Under the pieces are notes generated by a model. That model worked only from the letters and a program-made list of their open reading frames with translations. It searched no databases and was not told the DNA's origin. Below, piece by piece: positions 17,857 through 26,778 of a stretch of DNA of 64,000 nucleotides. A program made the translations under genes and the position numbers. Numbering within the stretch: the first letter of the stretch is position 1; every line of letters starts with the position of its first letter. The DNA comes from SABI01 sp963676605 (lineage in GTDB: Bacteria; Spirochaetota; Spirochaetia; Sphaerochaetales; Sphaerochaetaceae): NCBI GenBank assembly GCA_963676605.2, contig CAXXSP010000066.1:1-64000 (forward strand), read 5' to 3'.

Positions 17857-19365
17857 TCACCCTCTAGAGCCTTTGATTTTTCCGATCACACCCCGGACAA
17901 TCGGAGTCAGAATGATCGCGAAGAGCACCAGCACCAGTACCAGGGAGATCGGTTTCTCGAAGAAGATTCCGACTGATCCGTGGGAGATGATGAAGGCCTT
18001 TCTCATATTCGATTCAAGCAGCGGTGCAAGGACGAAGGAGAGAAGCATCGGGGCTGTTGAATAGCCGTTTCTGTCAAGGACGAATCCGAGCACACCGGAG
18101 ATGAACATCACCAGAACACCGTACATGGAATTGCTTGTACTGTAGGCACCGACGATACAGATCACCGTAATGGCGGGGATCATCAGCTTGATAGGAACCG
18201 TCAGTATCTTGATCAGGAACGGGATGATCAGAAGTGCGATTGCAAGGGTCAGCAGGTTTGCAAGGAACAGTGAAGAGATCAGTCCCCAGCAGAATTCCGG
18301 CTGTGAGCTGAACAGCAGCGGCCCAGGGTTAAGACCCCACATCATCAGTCCACCGAGAAGCACTGCACCTGTTCCGCTGCCGGGAATACCGAGAGCGAGG
18401 AGAGGTGCGAACGATCCCGCAGCGGCAGCGTTGTTCGCCGCTTCACAGGCTGCGACACCTTCTACAGCTCCGGTTCCAAGTTCTTCCTCGCTCTTGAATG
18501 ATTTCTGAAGAGCATAGCCGAGAAAGCTTCCGGTCGTGGCGCCGGCACCGGGCAGAACACCGACGAAGGTTCCCAGGAATCCACTGCGGAGAGCAGGGGG
18601 AAGGAGTCTTCTCAGTTCATGACGAGTAAGGAGTGAACCCTTGATCGTCAGTTTCTGATCGAGATGAGCCTCAACCTTCTTGTTCTTCTCACTCACGAGC
18701 TTCAGCACCTGTGCAAAACCGACAGAACCGATGACGAACGGAGTGAACGGGATACCTCCGAGGAGATACATGTTTCCGAAGTCGTAACGCGGGGAACCGG
18801 TGAGGGTATCCATTCCCATCGTTGCGATGAGAATACCGACGAGCGTCAGCACGACACCCTTGGTCGGATTCTTACCGACAAGCCATCCGATACTGGTCAT
18901 GGCGACCAGGAGGAGTGCCGTCATTTCAGCAGGCCCGAACTTCAGCCCGAGGTCTGCAAGAGCCGGACCCATGAAGGTCAGGATCAGCATACCGATGAGA
19001 CCGCCGGTGAATGAAGAGATATTACTGGTGAACAATGCCTGTCCGGGCCGTTTTTTCTTCATTGCCATGGGATACCCGTCGAGAGCGGTCATAACCGCAG
19101 GGGTATCTCCCGGGATGTTCAGAAGAATCGCACTGAAGGATCCGCCGTACATGTTCGAGTAGTACAGAGCTCCCAGCATGATGATAGCCGTGGTCGGATT
19201 GAACCGGTAGGTCAGCGGAAGTAGAAGAGCAACACCGGCAAGTGAACCGACTCCGGGCATGGCACCGACGATAAGGCCGAGCACAGCACCGAGCAGCGTC
19301 ACCAGTACATTCTGGAGAGTAAAGACAACCTGGAAGCCGTCAAGCAGCATCATAAAATTTTCCAT
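17857..19365 (-). CDS. tctA: Tripartite tricarboxylate transporter large permease, TctA
   Basis: A 502-residue inner membrane permease with about 12 hydrophobic segments. TctA signatures are visible: GAVLGLIVGAMPGVGSLAG near the N-terminus, PGDTPAVMTALDGYPMAMKK, and the repeated loop VGVLPGAGATTGSFLGYALQKSF and LALGIPGSGTGAVLLGGLMMWG. It lies between tctB and tctC in a leftward operon and works with both for proton- or sodium-linked carboxylate uptake. Confidence 0.95.
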   Translation of the reverse strand: MENFMMLLDGFQVVFTLQNVLVTLLGAVLGLIVGAMPGVGSLAGVALLLPLTYRFNPTTAIIMLGALYYSNMYGGSFSAILLNIPGDTPAVMTALDGYPMAMKKKRPGQALFTSNISSFTGGLIGMLILTFMGPALADLGLKFGPAEMTALLLVAMTSIGWLVGKNPTKGVVLTLVGILIATMGMDTLTGSPRYDFGNMYLLGGIPFTPFVIGSVGFAQVLKLVSEKNKKVEAHLDQKLTIKGSLLTRHELRRLLPPALRSGFLGTFVGVLPGAGATTGSFLGYALQKSFKSEEELGTGAVEGVAACEAANNAAAAGSFAPLLALGIPGSGTGAVLLGGLMMWGLNPGPLLFSSQPEFCWGLISSLFLANLLTLAIALLIIPFLIKILTVPIKLMIPAITVICIVGAYSTSNSMYGVLVMFISGVLGFVLDRNGYSTAPMLLSFVLAPLLESNMRKAFIISHGSVGIFFEKPISLVLVLVLFAIILTPIVRGVIGKIKGSRG

Positions 19366-19374
19366 GGTCCCTCC

Positions 19375-19836
19375 CTAGTATGCGAATGCGTCGAGGATCA
19401 GACCCTTCGGGAAGGGAACCTGAAGCCAGAACATAAAAACACCAACTACGATCGCCACCATGATAAGTGTTGTAATGATCGTCGTTTTCCACTCATATTT
19501 CTCGTAGAACCTGATCCAGATGATAAGGAAAGCCACAATAGAGAAGAGCATGCCGAACACGAGTGTTCCCAGGATGATTCCGAGAGCGCCGACTGCCGGC
19601 AGCCAGTTCTCGAATGGTACAGGCTGAGCAGGGTCCTTGAAGGACTGGATCAGTGCAAGAGCGCTGATCACGACAAGGACGATACCCACCAGAGTGGGGA
19701 AAAATCCGGGCAGAGGTCCTTTGACCTCATGCCAGAATCCATACTTTGTCAATCCGAGGGTGAGAAAGGCGATTCCGATTGCCGCTGTGATAATCGGTAT
19801 CAGAGATCTCACGCCGAAAGATTTCTTCGTTTCCAT
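19375..19836 (-). CDS. tctB: Tripartite tricarboxylate transporter small permease, TctB
   Basis: A 153-residue protein with four predicted membrane segments, the TctB size and topology. It has FLTLGLTKYGFWHEVKGPLPGFFPTLVGI, where GPLPGFFP is the family hallmark. It starts eight bases after pdxA2 and ends nine bases before tctA, so the three are co-transcribed. Confidence 0.9.
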   Translation of the reverse strand: METKKSFGVRSLIPIITAAIGIAFLTLGLTKYGFWHEVKGPLPGFFPTLVGIVLVVISALALIQSFKDPAQPVPFENWLPAVGALGIILGTLVFGMLFSIVAFLIIWIRFYEKYEWKTTIITTLIMVAIVVGVFMFWLQVPFPKGLILDAFAY

Positions 19837-19844
19837 GGTTACCT

Positions 19845-20849
19845 CTATTCTGCAGAGTGGAGAGCCATCTTACTCACCATCTTCACTGCATTCTCAAATG
19901 CGCTTGTCTTCACTATACCCTTTCCTGCTATATCATAGGCAGTACCGTGGGCACAGGTTGCGATCGGTGCGGGAAGACCGCCGGCGATAGTAATACCCTG
20001 GTCGAATCCCTTGAGCTTCAGTGCGATCTGTCCCTGATCATGATACATTGTCACGACTCCGTCAAACTGACCGTCGAAAGCTCTGATGAATGTGATATCT
20101 GAAGGATAGGGACCGCTGGCGTTGATACCGGCTTTCTTTCCTGCTTCGATGGCAGGTGCGATCACATCGATTTCTTCCCGTCCGCAGCGGCCTTCTTCGC
20201 CGGCATGAGGGTTGAGTGCACACAGTGCAAGTCTCGGATTCTCGATACCGCTCTTCCGCAGAGAGAAATCAGCGAGAGTCATAGCTCTCATGATTGACTC
20301 GACAGAAAGGTGGTCAGAGACTTCCTTGATGGGGATGTGACTGGTGGTACGTGTCGTCCAGAGATCACCGAGGACATTGATTTCACCGAAAGGACCAGTA
20401 TGTTCGAAAAGGGCTGCCATGAAGTGGTGTTCACTCTCAACCTTACAGCCTGCGTCTTTCATTGCAGCCTTGTTGAGCGGAGTGAAACAGAACCCTTCGA
20501 TCTTTCCTTCCTTATAGAGATTCACCCCGAGCTCGAGCATATCGAGACAGACAGAGCCTCCGAGGACTGTGATGTTACCGAACGGTATTTCTGCCGGGTC
20601 ACAGTTCTTACGATCCAGGAAAGCGACAGCTGAGGAGTTCCAGTCTATCTCTTCAACATCTTCGACTACCTGAAAGTCAGCAGACACTCCTGTTATATCA
20701 AGGGCTCTGTTCATCACTCTCATATCACCGATGAATACCGGTCTGCAATACGATGAGAAGAAGTCACTCGAAATGAGCTTAGCCATGATCTCCGGACCGA
20801 CTCCTGCCGGATCCCCGAGAAGCATACCCAACACTGGTTTATTTTTCAT
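19845..20849 (-). CDS. pdxA2: 4-hydroxythreonine-4-phosphate dehydrogenase family protein (PdxA2 type)
   Basis: A 334-residue NAD-dependent dehydrogenase/decarboxylase. PdxA hallmarks: GMLLGDPAGVGPEI at the start, the metal ligand region FTPLNKAAMKDAG...SEHHFMA, CALNPHAGEEGRCGREE, and TMYHDQGQIALKLKGF...GLPAPIATCAHGTAYDIAG. Catabolic PdxA2 enzymes act on 4-phospho-D-threonate or -erythronate. Its place at the head of a sigma-54 controlled operon with TctABC and several isomerases points to catabolism rather than vitamin B6 synthesis. The usual partner, a DUF1537 kinase, is absent from the window. Confidence 0.88.
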   Translation of the reverse strand: MKNKPVLGMLLGDPAGVGPEIMAKLISSDFFSSYCRPVFIGDMRVMNRALDITGVSADFQVVEDVEEIDWNSSAVAFLDRKNCDPAEIPFGNITVLGGSVCLDMLELGVNLYKEGKIEGFCFTPLNKAAMKDAGCKVESEHHFMAALFEHTGPFGEINVLGDLWTTRTTSHIPIKEVSDHLSVESIMRAMTLADFSLRKSGIENPRLALCALNPHAGEEGRCGREEIDVIAPAIEAGKKAGINASGPYPSDITFIRAFDGQFDGVVTMYHDQGQIALKLKGFDQGITIAGGLPAPIATCAHGTAYDIAGKGIVKTSAFENAVKMVSKMALHSAE

Positions 20850-20889
20850 ACCTTACCGCCTAACATTTATGTGTGTTCTATGAGCCTAA

Positions 20890-20905
20890 AGCAATGAGCG
20901 TGCCA
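20890..20905 (-). promoter_or_regulatory. Sigma-54 (-24/-12) promoter of the pdxA2 operon
   Basis: On the minus strand the sequence reads TGGCACGCTCATTGCT, a full match to the sigma-54 consensus TGGCACG-N4-TTGCW, with the GG and GC doublets correctly spaced. The start of transcription should fall near 20880, giving a leader of about 30 bases before the pdxA2 ATG at 20849. A sigma-54 activator gene ends 320 bases upstream and phased repeats lie in between. I consider this the operon promoter with high confidence. Confidence 0.9.
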
Positions 20906-20949
20906 AGCTTTTATACCTATTCTGAATATTCTACTATTTCACTATATTC

Positions 20950-20992
20950 TAATAAAATAAAAGTCTGCTCCTCATGTAGGTAGGAACAGACT
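20950..20992 (-). terminator. Probable terminator of the sigma-54 activator transcript
   Basis: On the minus strand an 11-bp stem with one mismatch (arms 20982-20992 and 20962-20972, AGTCTG-x-TCCT) is followed by TTTTATTTTATT. It lies between the end of the regulator gene and the pdxA2 promoter, so it would insulate the sigma-54 promoter from read-through. Confidence 0.7.
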
Positions 20993-21025
20993 GGAATCTG
21001 TAATAATATCAATTAACCGTTCAAT

Positions 21026-21068
21026 GTTTCATGCAACGTTTCATATTATGTTTCATAATTCATGAAAC
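21026..21068. promoter_or_regulatory. Four phased GTTTCAT boxes, probable activator binding sites
   Basis: GTTTCAT occurs at 21026, 21038 and 21050, and its complement ATGAAAC at 21062, each exactly 12 bases apart. The last two form the palindrome GTTTCAT-AATTC-ATGAAAC. The cluster lies about 145-190 bases upstream of the predicted transcription start, the usual range for enhancer sites of sigma-54 activators. The neighbouring PrpR-like regulator is the obvious binder; this is inference from position. Confidence 0.8.
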
Positions 21069-21226
21069 GCTTTTTATATATCGAATAACATGCCCACTCT
21101 TCATACCGTACTGAACAGACTCAGGCGCTACCACTGCTGTGAGAGGATATTCGCTTCATGAGAACAGGTCTATGATAACGAAGGACACACGGAGAGTGAC
21201 GATTCATGGAGACGGTTATGGTTACA

Positions 21227-23110
21227 TCACGAAAACTGTGAAAGTTTTCTCCAGAGGGTTGTCCGGCTCATGCCGACACTTTGAGCAAACTCCTCACGTG
21301 ACATTCCGCTCTCCACGAAGGCTTTATAGAGTTCCTCACCTGACAGGTCCGGTTTTCTTTTTTCGGGCTGTCCGGCTTCCTCGGATGTGAATAACTCATC
21401 AGAAAGGGAGGTGGCGCCGATATCAAGCTCGAGGATCTCTTTCTCCCCTACCGTATCGGTGGTGAGGAGAATGACCAGACGCTCGGCAGTATTCCTGAGT
21501 TCTCTCACATTACCTGACCAGGGATAGCGTTTCAGAAGAGAGAGTGCCGATTCCCGGATTTCCGGGGCCTTGATATGCTGTTCTCTGCAGGTGGAATTGA
21601 CGAAATGGGTGAAGATGAGAGGGATATCATCCGGTCGGTCCCTCAAGGCGATAAGGCGGAGATTCAACAGTGATATCCTGTAGAAGAGGTCAAGGCGGAA
21701 TTCGCCGCTCTTCACTTTCTTCGGGATATCCACGTTGGTTGCACTGATGACCCGTACATCGACAGGAACGACGGTATCGCCTCCGATACGTCTGACTTCC
21801 TTCTCCTGAAGGACTCTGAGCATCTTCGCCTGCAGCTTGAGCGGCATCTCACCGATCTCGTCAAGGAAGATCGTGCCCTTGTGGGCGAGTTCGAACAGCC
21901 CCTGCTTTCCGCCTTTGGCGGCTCCGGAGAAGGCTCCTTCCGAATACCCGAAAAGTTCGGATTCAAGGAGATTCTCAGGAAGGGCGGCACAGTTTACGGC
22001 AACGAACGGTTCTCCCCGTCTCTTCGATGCATTATGAATCGACTGGGCGAAGAGCTCCTTTCCCGTTCCGGTCTCACCGATGAGGAGAAGAGCGCCGTCA
22101 ACCTTGCTGAAGCGTCTTCCCTTCTCTATGATCAGTTCGAGATCTCTGTTCGCCGTGATGATATCACTGAAGGTGTAGCGGGCAACGAGCCCTTTCTTGC
22201 TTAATTCCTTACGGATCTTCCGTTCCACTGAACGGATCGTCTCGATATTCTGGAAGGTCATCAGGACACCGAGGCCTTCACTTCCGGTCATGATAGGCAT
22301 GGAGGATACAAGGATCTGCAGGCCGTTGATCTTCTTTATGATCTCTTCCCCGACTCCGCTCGAGAGGGTTTTCGACCAGATCTCACCCTCATAGAAATCA
22401 CCCACGGGACGGTTCACCATCCCCTTTCCGAGGAGCTGTTCAGCCATGGAGTTCGCGACAACGATACGGCCCCTGCTGTTAAGGGCGATCATGGCGTCCT
22501 TGTCATTGTTGATAAGTGTCGTGAGGATATTCATCCTCACCTTGGCTCTTTCAAGCGAACGTGCGGCGGCAATCGCTTCACCGATGGCTCTATTGATGGA
22601 ATGGCGTCCGCTTTTGATATGAATATAGGGATACCCCTTGGTCTCGCAGTACCTGCAGCAGGTCAGGCCTCCGAGAAAGATCGTACATCCCTCCTGCTTC
22701 AGGTACTCCACTCCGTTGTGAATCTCATCCTGGTCGTTCGCGACATAAAGATTCACATGCCGCCCGATCAGGCGGGAAACATGCTGAGAGTCACACATAT
22801 CGTTCGAGTCGGCAAGAAGACCGATATCTCCATCGGGGATTTTTCCTGCGGCGTAAAAAGCTTCTATGAGGTCATTCGGACCGGGGAGAAAGGGGACGAG
22901 GTGGATGTCTGATCTGAGTCCGGCGAGGGCCAGGAAGGTGATACCTCGTGCAACAACGATATCGGCATCGATCTTACGGAGGGTATCATGGTCGGTACCG
23001 TAGATGTGAGTGAGCCGTATGTCGAATCCTGCGGTATCATAGGTTTTAATCTCATCCTCGATGAGACCAAAGAGTTCTCGGTAGGGAACGATGATCAGGA
23101 TCTTCGTCAT
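21227..23110 (-). CDS. Sigma-54-dependent transcriptional activator with PrpR-type sensor domain
   Basis: A 627-residue enhancer-binding protein. Residues 1 to about 190 resemble the PrpR N-terminal ligand-sensing domain (DIVVARGITFLAL, VEYLKQEGCTIFLGGLTCC). A PAS-like part follows (MIALNSRGRIVVANSMAEQLLG), then the AAA+ domain with Walker A GETGTGKE, the sigma-54 contact loop as GAFSGA (usual GAFTGA), Walker B TIFLDEIGEM and the R-finger region. The C-terminus has a Fis-type helix-turn-helix (SREEFAQSVGMSRTTLWRKL). It lies upstream of the operon it probably controls and downstream of the LarA-like gene. It likely senses a pathway metabolite. Confidence 0.92.
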   Translation of the reverse strand: MTKILIIVPYRELFGLIEDEIKTYDTAGFDIRLTHIYGTDHDTLRKIDADIVVARGITFLALAGLRSDIHLVPFLPGPNDLIEAFYAAGKIPDGDIGLLADSNDMCDSQHVSRLIGRHVNLYVANDQDEIHNGVEYLKQEGCTIFLGGLTCCRYCETKGYPYIHIKSGRHSINRAIGEAIAAARSLERAKVRMNILTTLINNDKDAMIALNSRGRIVVANSMAEQLLGKGMVNRPVGDFYEGEIWSKTLSSGVGEEIIKKINGLQILVSSMPIMTGSEGLGVLMTFQNIETIRSVERKIRKELSKKGLVARYTFSDIITANRDLELIIEKGRRFSKVDGALLLIGETGTGKELFAQSIHNASKRRGEPFVAVNCAALPENLLESELFGYSEGAFSGAAKGGKQGLFELAHKGTIFLDEIGEMPLKLQAKMLRVLQEKEVRRIGGDTVVPVDVRVISATNVDIPKKVKSGEFRLDLFYRISLLNLRLIALRDRPDDIPLIFTHFVNSTCREQHIKAPEIRESALSLLKRYPWSGNVRELRNTAERLVILLTTDTVGEKEILELDIGATSLSDELFTSEEAGQPEKRKPDLSGEELYKAFVESGMSREEFAQSVGMSRTTLWRKLSQFS

Positions 23111-23151
23111 GTAACAGCCTTCCTCTCTCAGAGACGCCTCGAGTCAGAGGG

Positions 23152-24540
23152 TCACTCCTCCTGCCCTGCTGGGACGACGTAGGGTCCGTCCTCGATCCAG
23201 GTAATGCTCATATCATCAGTATCCTTTCCTGCTCTCTTTCTGATCGCCTTGAGTGCGTTCTCGACAAAAGCAGCGAAGGATTCACCCTGAGGTGTCTTCT
23301 CATCAATGTACACGTTCCCGTCCTGTCCTGGCAAGAGCGGGGACCACAGACGGTCCATACTGGGTGAGTAGAAGTAGAGGTGATCCATCGGTATCCGTTC
23401 GAATACCTTGCACCACATCTGGACCTGCCACTGCTCGGGTATGAACGTCCAGTCTTCCGATGCAATCAGTCGTGTGAAGTTCTTCGCGCCGATACGTGTC
23501 AGCAGCGCTATGGTCGTCTGGTAGTTGACTCCACCGATCGGGTGAGTGGGATCGTTCGTGTCAGCGATAATGATGAGGTAGCCGTTCTCCTTCAGAACTC
23601 CGAGGGAAGCCACCGCACATTTCGCCACCTGATAGTGGTTGATACCGACGAATCCGCCGTGTGTGACGACAACGTCAGACATGGGAGCGGGAACTCTCAC
23701 GTGTTCGATGATACTGTCCACCGCCTTCAGGTGGGCACTGATGTAGTTCCCGCTGAAGATTCCCGTGATGTGGAATTTCCCGTTCAATGTGACGTTGACG
23801 AGGAAATCGATTCCGACAGTCCCTGCAACCTCAAGCGCTTCTTCGTGGACCAGATTGTCCTTGAGATTGAGGTCTCGGGAATTGGGGTCGGCCATAAAGG
23901 GGACTCCATGGAAGACAAAGGTGCTCTCCTCTCCGATGATCCCCGGACAGATAGCCTTACGGCCTCCGCTTGCTCCGGCCATGAAATGGCTTTCAACAAG
24001 ACCGGTTGCGATCTTGAGGTCTGCATTCACATAGAGCGAATTCAGGTACATGTCAGTACCTTTCTTCGTCTTTCCGAGGAAGGTCAGACCCGCATCGTCG
24101 GTACAGTCATGATTGACTACATTGATACCCATATCGCGGATACGGGTGTCGAGCATCTTCCAGATCTCGCCCTCCGCCATGGGAAGGTGAGTTCCCGTGG
24201 CGATGAGGATCAGAATATCATCAGAAGAATAACCCGCATCATTGAGCACCTCGATGATCGGGATAAGAATGCCCTCCTCTCCCTTGTAGGGAACAGGACG
24301 GGTCTTGTCAGAGACAATGATCACCGCGTTCGCATCTCCTCCGTCTTTCGCCTTTCGCTCTTCTCTTTTTCTCAGAGCAATGGTCTTCAGGGAATCCGAC
24401 TCGATCGGATGCTCGAGAGATTCCCTGATCTTCTCTTCAATGGGGACAAGAGGAGCAGGTTCGGACATTCTGATCACATGCGTGTGATCAGGGAGGGTGA
24501 TAGGCTGATAGGTTTCAGTGAACGGGTGATCAATTCTCAT
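23152..24540 (-). CDS. LarA-like nickel-pincer racemase/epimerase (DUF2088)
   Basis: A 462-residue homologue of lactate racemase LarA. Family motifs: SDKTRPVP, LIATGTHLPM, NVVNHDC and ESHFMAGASGGRKAICPGI, the last holding the lysine that anchors the nicotinic-acid-derived nickel pincer cofactor. LarA relatives racemise or epimerise various 2-hydroxy acids, so lactate is not a safe assignment. The setting among an acid-sugar dehydrogenase, a transketolase and a carboxylate transporter favours a longer hydroxy acid. larB, larC and larE for cofactor synthesis are not in the window. Confidence 0.88.
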   Translation of the reverse strand: MRIDHPFTETYQPITLPDHTHVIRMSEPAPLVPIEEKIRESLEHPIESDSLKTIALRKREERKAKDGGDANAVIIVSDKTRPVPYKGEEGILIPIIEVLNDAGYSSDDILILIATGTHLPMAEGEIWKMLDTRIRDMGINVVNHDCTDDAGLTFLGKTKKGTDMYLNSLYVNADLKIATGLVESHFMAGASGGRKAICPGIIGEESTFVFHGVPFMADPNSRDLNLKDNLVHEEALEVAGTVGIDFLVNVTLNGKFHITGIFSGNYISAHLKAVDSIIEHVRVPAPMSDVVVTHGGFVGINHYQVAKCAVASLGVLKENGYLIIIADTNDPTHPIGGVNYQTTIALLTRIGAKNFTRLIASEDWTFIPEQWQVQMWCKVFERIPMDHLYFYSPSMDRLWSPLLPGQDGNVYIDEKTPQGESFAAFVENALKAIRKRAGKDTDDMSITWIEDGPYVVPAGQEE

Positions 24541-24554
24541 AAAGTAAATGTTCC

Positions 24555-25835
24555 TTATTTCTCTTTGATAATGGACATGTCGCCGCTCTTGGCAGCCTCA
24601 AGGATCGGCTTCATGTAGACCATGACATCCTCTGCCGTCATCGGGACAGGCATGTTCTGCAGCTTCATCTTGAGCTGAGGATCCTGTGCGGCTGAAAGAG
24701 CTCTTTCAATGTGTGCATCAGTGAAACCCTTCAGGTCTGAGAGCTTGGTGGGAGCCTTGATGGAAGCGGAGAAGTCGATCATACCCTGAGCAACGGTTGT
24801 TGCAAGCTCTCTGCCTTCAAGAGTACTCACGTCAGCGGAAATGTATCCGTGCTTCTTGAAGATCTCGGAAAGAACCTTGAGCTGCTTCTGGATAGCCTTG
24901 CTGTAGAAGACCGCATAGTACGGGTTCATGATACCGCAGGCTGTTCCATGAGATACGACATCAACGAGGGAGAAACTGGTGAGGTGAGCGCCGCTGGTAC
25001 CGCCGATCATGATGGCGTAGCCGCCGAGGTCGGTGGCGAGTCCGATTGCTTCACGTGCTTCGACGTTTGAAGGATCATCCATCAGTGTCGATGCGTGGGA
25101 AGCAACAAGGTCGATTGCGGTGGAGGTGATCTCGCTGATGAGTTCGAAGTTATCATCGTTTGCACCGCAGAACACTTCGAAGGTGTGTGCGATGGCATCG
25201 AGGGCACCGTCGATCGTGACACTGAGAGGCATGCTGACTGTCGTCTTGTAGTCAAAGACTGCAACGGAAGGGACGACTGCAAGGTCAACGATAAGCTTCT
25301 TCTGCCCGACAACGGGATCGGTGATATTCGAGTACTTGGTGAGGTGGGCACCGCTTGATGCGCTGGTCTCGACTGCGATGACGGGCTTGAGTTTCGCACC
25401 GGTCTTCTCGAGAGCCTCAGTGACCTGAGAGGTACCGAAGTAGGTGTCGATCTCACAGCTGTTCACTGCGCCGAGAGTAGCCAGGGCATTGGCAGCCTTG
25501 ACTGCATCGATGGAACTTCCACCCCCGATAACCACGATACTGTCGGGGTTATGGGACAGGATATAGGTGGTAAGGCGATAGACGTCTTCTCTCGGTGCAT
25601 TCGGCTTCGCATCGGGAGCGATCAGGTTCCCTGCAAGCTCAACGCCAGCGGCCTTGAGTGAAGCTGCAACCTGGTCGGCTACCGGCTTCAGGTAGGTGGT
25701 GTTCGATACAAGAAGAGTTCTCTTGCCGAACTGTGCGACTGCTTCACCGACCTGATCGATCACGTCGATACCGAAGATGTAGCCGTCTTTCTTCCAGCTC
25801 CTCAGGAGCTCATATGCTTTGTCTCTGCTATTCAT
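24555..25835 (-). CDS. Iron-containing alcohol dehydrogenase
   Basis: A 426-residue member of the group III (Fe-ADH) family. The NAD-binding motif appears as IVVIGGGSSIDAVKAAN, the metal-site regions as GALDAIAHTFEVF and, near residue 290, VSHGTACGIMNPYYAVFYSKA. It should oxidise or reduce a hydroxy group on a pathway intermediate in the cytoplasm. It is co-directional with and 14 bases from the LarA-like gene, and just downstream of a split transketolase. Confidence 0.88.
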   Translation of the reverse strand: MNSRDKAYELLRSWKKDGYIFGIDVIDQVGEAVAQFGKRTLLVSNTTYLKPVADQVAASLKAAGVELAGNLIAPDAKPNAPREDVYRLTTYILSHNPDSIVVIGGGSSIDAVKAANALATLGAVNSCEIDTYFGTSQVTEALEKTGAKLKPVIAVETSASSGAHLTKYSNITDPVVGQKKLIVDLAVVPSVAVFDYKTTVSMPLSVTIDGALDAIAHTFEVFCGANDDNFELISEITSTAIDLVASHASTLMDDPSNVEAREAIGLATDLGGYAIMIGGTSGAHLTSFSLVDVVSHGTACGIMNPYYAVFYSKAIQKQLKVLSEIFKKHGYISADVSTLEGRELATTVAQGMIDFSASIKAPTKLSDLKGFTDAHIERALSAAQDPQLKMKLQNMPVPMTAEDVMVYMKPILEAAKSGDMSIIKEK

Positions 25836-25854
25836 ATATTTCCTCCGAAATTAA

Positions 25855-26778
25855 TTATACTAATTCTTCTGCCTTGGCAGCAATATTCTTCCCGCTGATA
25901 CCGTACTTCTCAAGGAGTGCATCATAGGGTCCGGTTTCGGTGAATCTGTCCTCAATACCGACTGCGCGGTACGCATAGGCAAGAGGCTCGCCACTGAGAG
26001 CTTCGAGACAGGCTGAACCGAATCCGCCGACAATATTGTGTTCTTCAACGCTTACGAGCTTTCCGGTCTTCTTCACAGAGGCAGAAAGAGTCTCAACGTC
26101 GAAAGGTTTGACGAACGGCATGGCGAGCACTTCGGCCTTGATGCCCTTCGCTGCAAGAGCATCAGCAGCTTCGAGGGTCGCCGCGAGGGTGATACCGTTG
26201 GCTGCAAGGGTCACGTCGCTCCCCTCTCTGACCACGACACCCTTTTTATCGGCGGCGTTGAACGGTACACCGACATCGGGAACGGCATTTCTGTTCAGTC
26301 TGATATAGACAGGCTTTTTTACTGAGAGAGCATATTCAAGTGCACTCTCTGCCATCTGTGCATCACAGGGAACGATAACTTCCATTTCGGGAAGAGCTCT
26401 CATGATTGCGATATCGGTGATACTCTGATGGCTTGCACCGTCGAAGGAATCACTCAGTCCGCCGTAGGCCCCTGCGATAACAAGGGGAAGCTTGTTGTAG
26501 CAGAACACGTTTCTGATCTGATCAGTCGCCTTGAGGGTCAGGAAGATACTGAAGGCATTGACGACAGGGTGGAGTCCTGCAGTGGCAAGGCCTGCTGCGA
26601 TACCCACCATGTTCGCCTCGGCAACACCGACGTTGAAGAAACGGCTGGGGAATTCCTTCCCGAAGAGTCCTGACTTCGTGGAGGAAGACACATCAGCATC
26701 GAGAACGACGATCTTATCGTTAGTTTTTCCGAGTTCGGCAACTTTTTTACCGAACGCTTCTCTCATAGCAACGCTCAC
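25855..26778 (-). CDS. Transketolase, C-terminal subunit (operon 1)
   Basis: A 307-residue second half of a split transketolase, with the pyrimidine-binding and C-terminal domains. Visible are FNVGVAEANMVGIAAGLA (the glutamate that activates thiamine diphosphate), AGAYGGLSDSFDGASHQSITDIAIMR and, at the C-terminus, SVEEHNIVGGFGSACLEAL. It overlaps the N-terminal subunit gene by four bases. It probably transfers a two-carbon unit in acid-sugar breakdown. Close in organisation to the pair at 32473-34238. Confidence 0.9.
   Translation of the reverse strand: MSVAMREAFGKKVAELGKTNDKIVVLDADVSSSTKSGLFGKEFPSRFFNVGVAEANMVGIAAGLATAGLHPVVNAFSIFLTLKATDQIRNVFCYNKLPLVIAGAYGGLSDSFDGASHQSITDIAIMRALPEMEVIVPCDAQMAESALEYALSVKKPVYIRLNRNAVPDVGVPFNAADKKGVVVREGSDVTLAANGITLAATLEAADALAAKGIKAEVLAMPFVKPFDVETLSASVKKTGKLVSVEEHNIVGGFGSACLEALSGEPLAYAYRAVGIEDRFTETGPYDALLEKYGISGKNIAAKAEELV

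Noticed and set aside
23380..24618. 412-codon open frame opposite the LarA-like gene
   Set aside because: Antisense shadow caused by codon bias; the minus strand encodes all LarA motifs.
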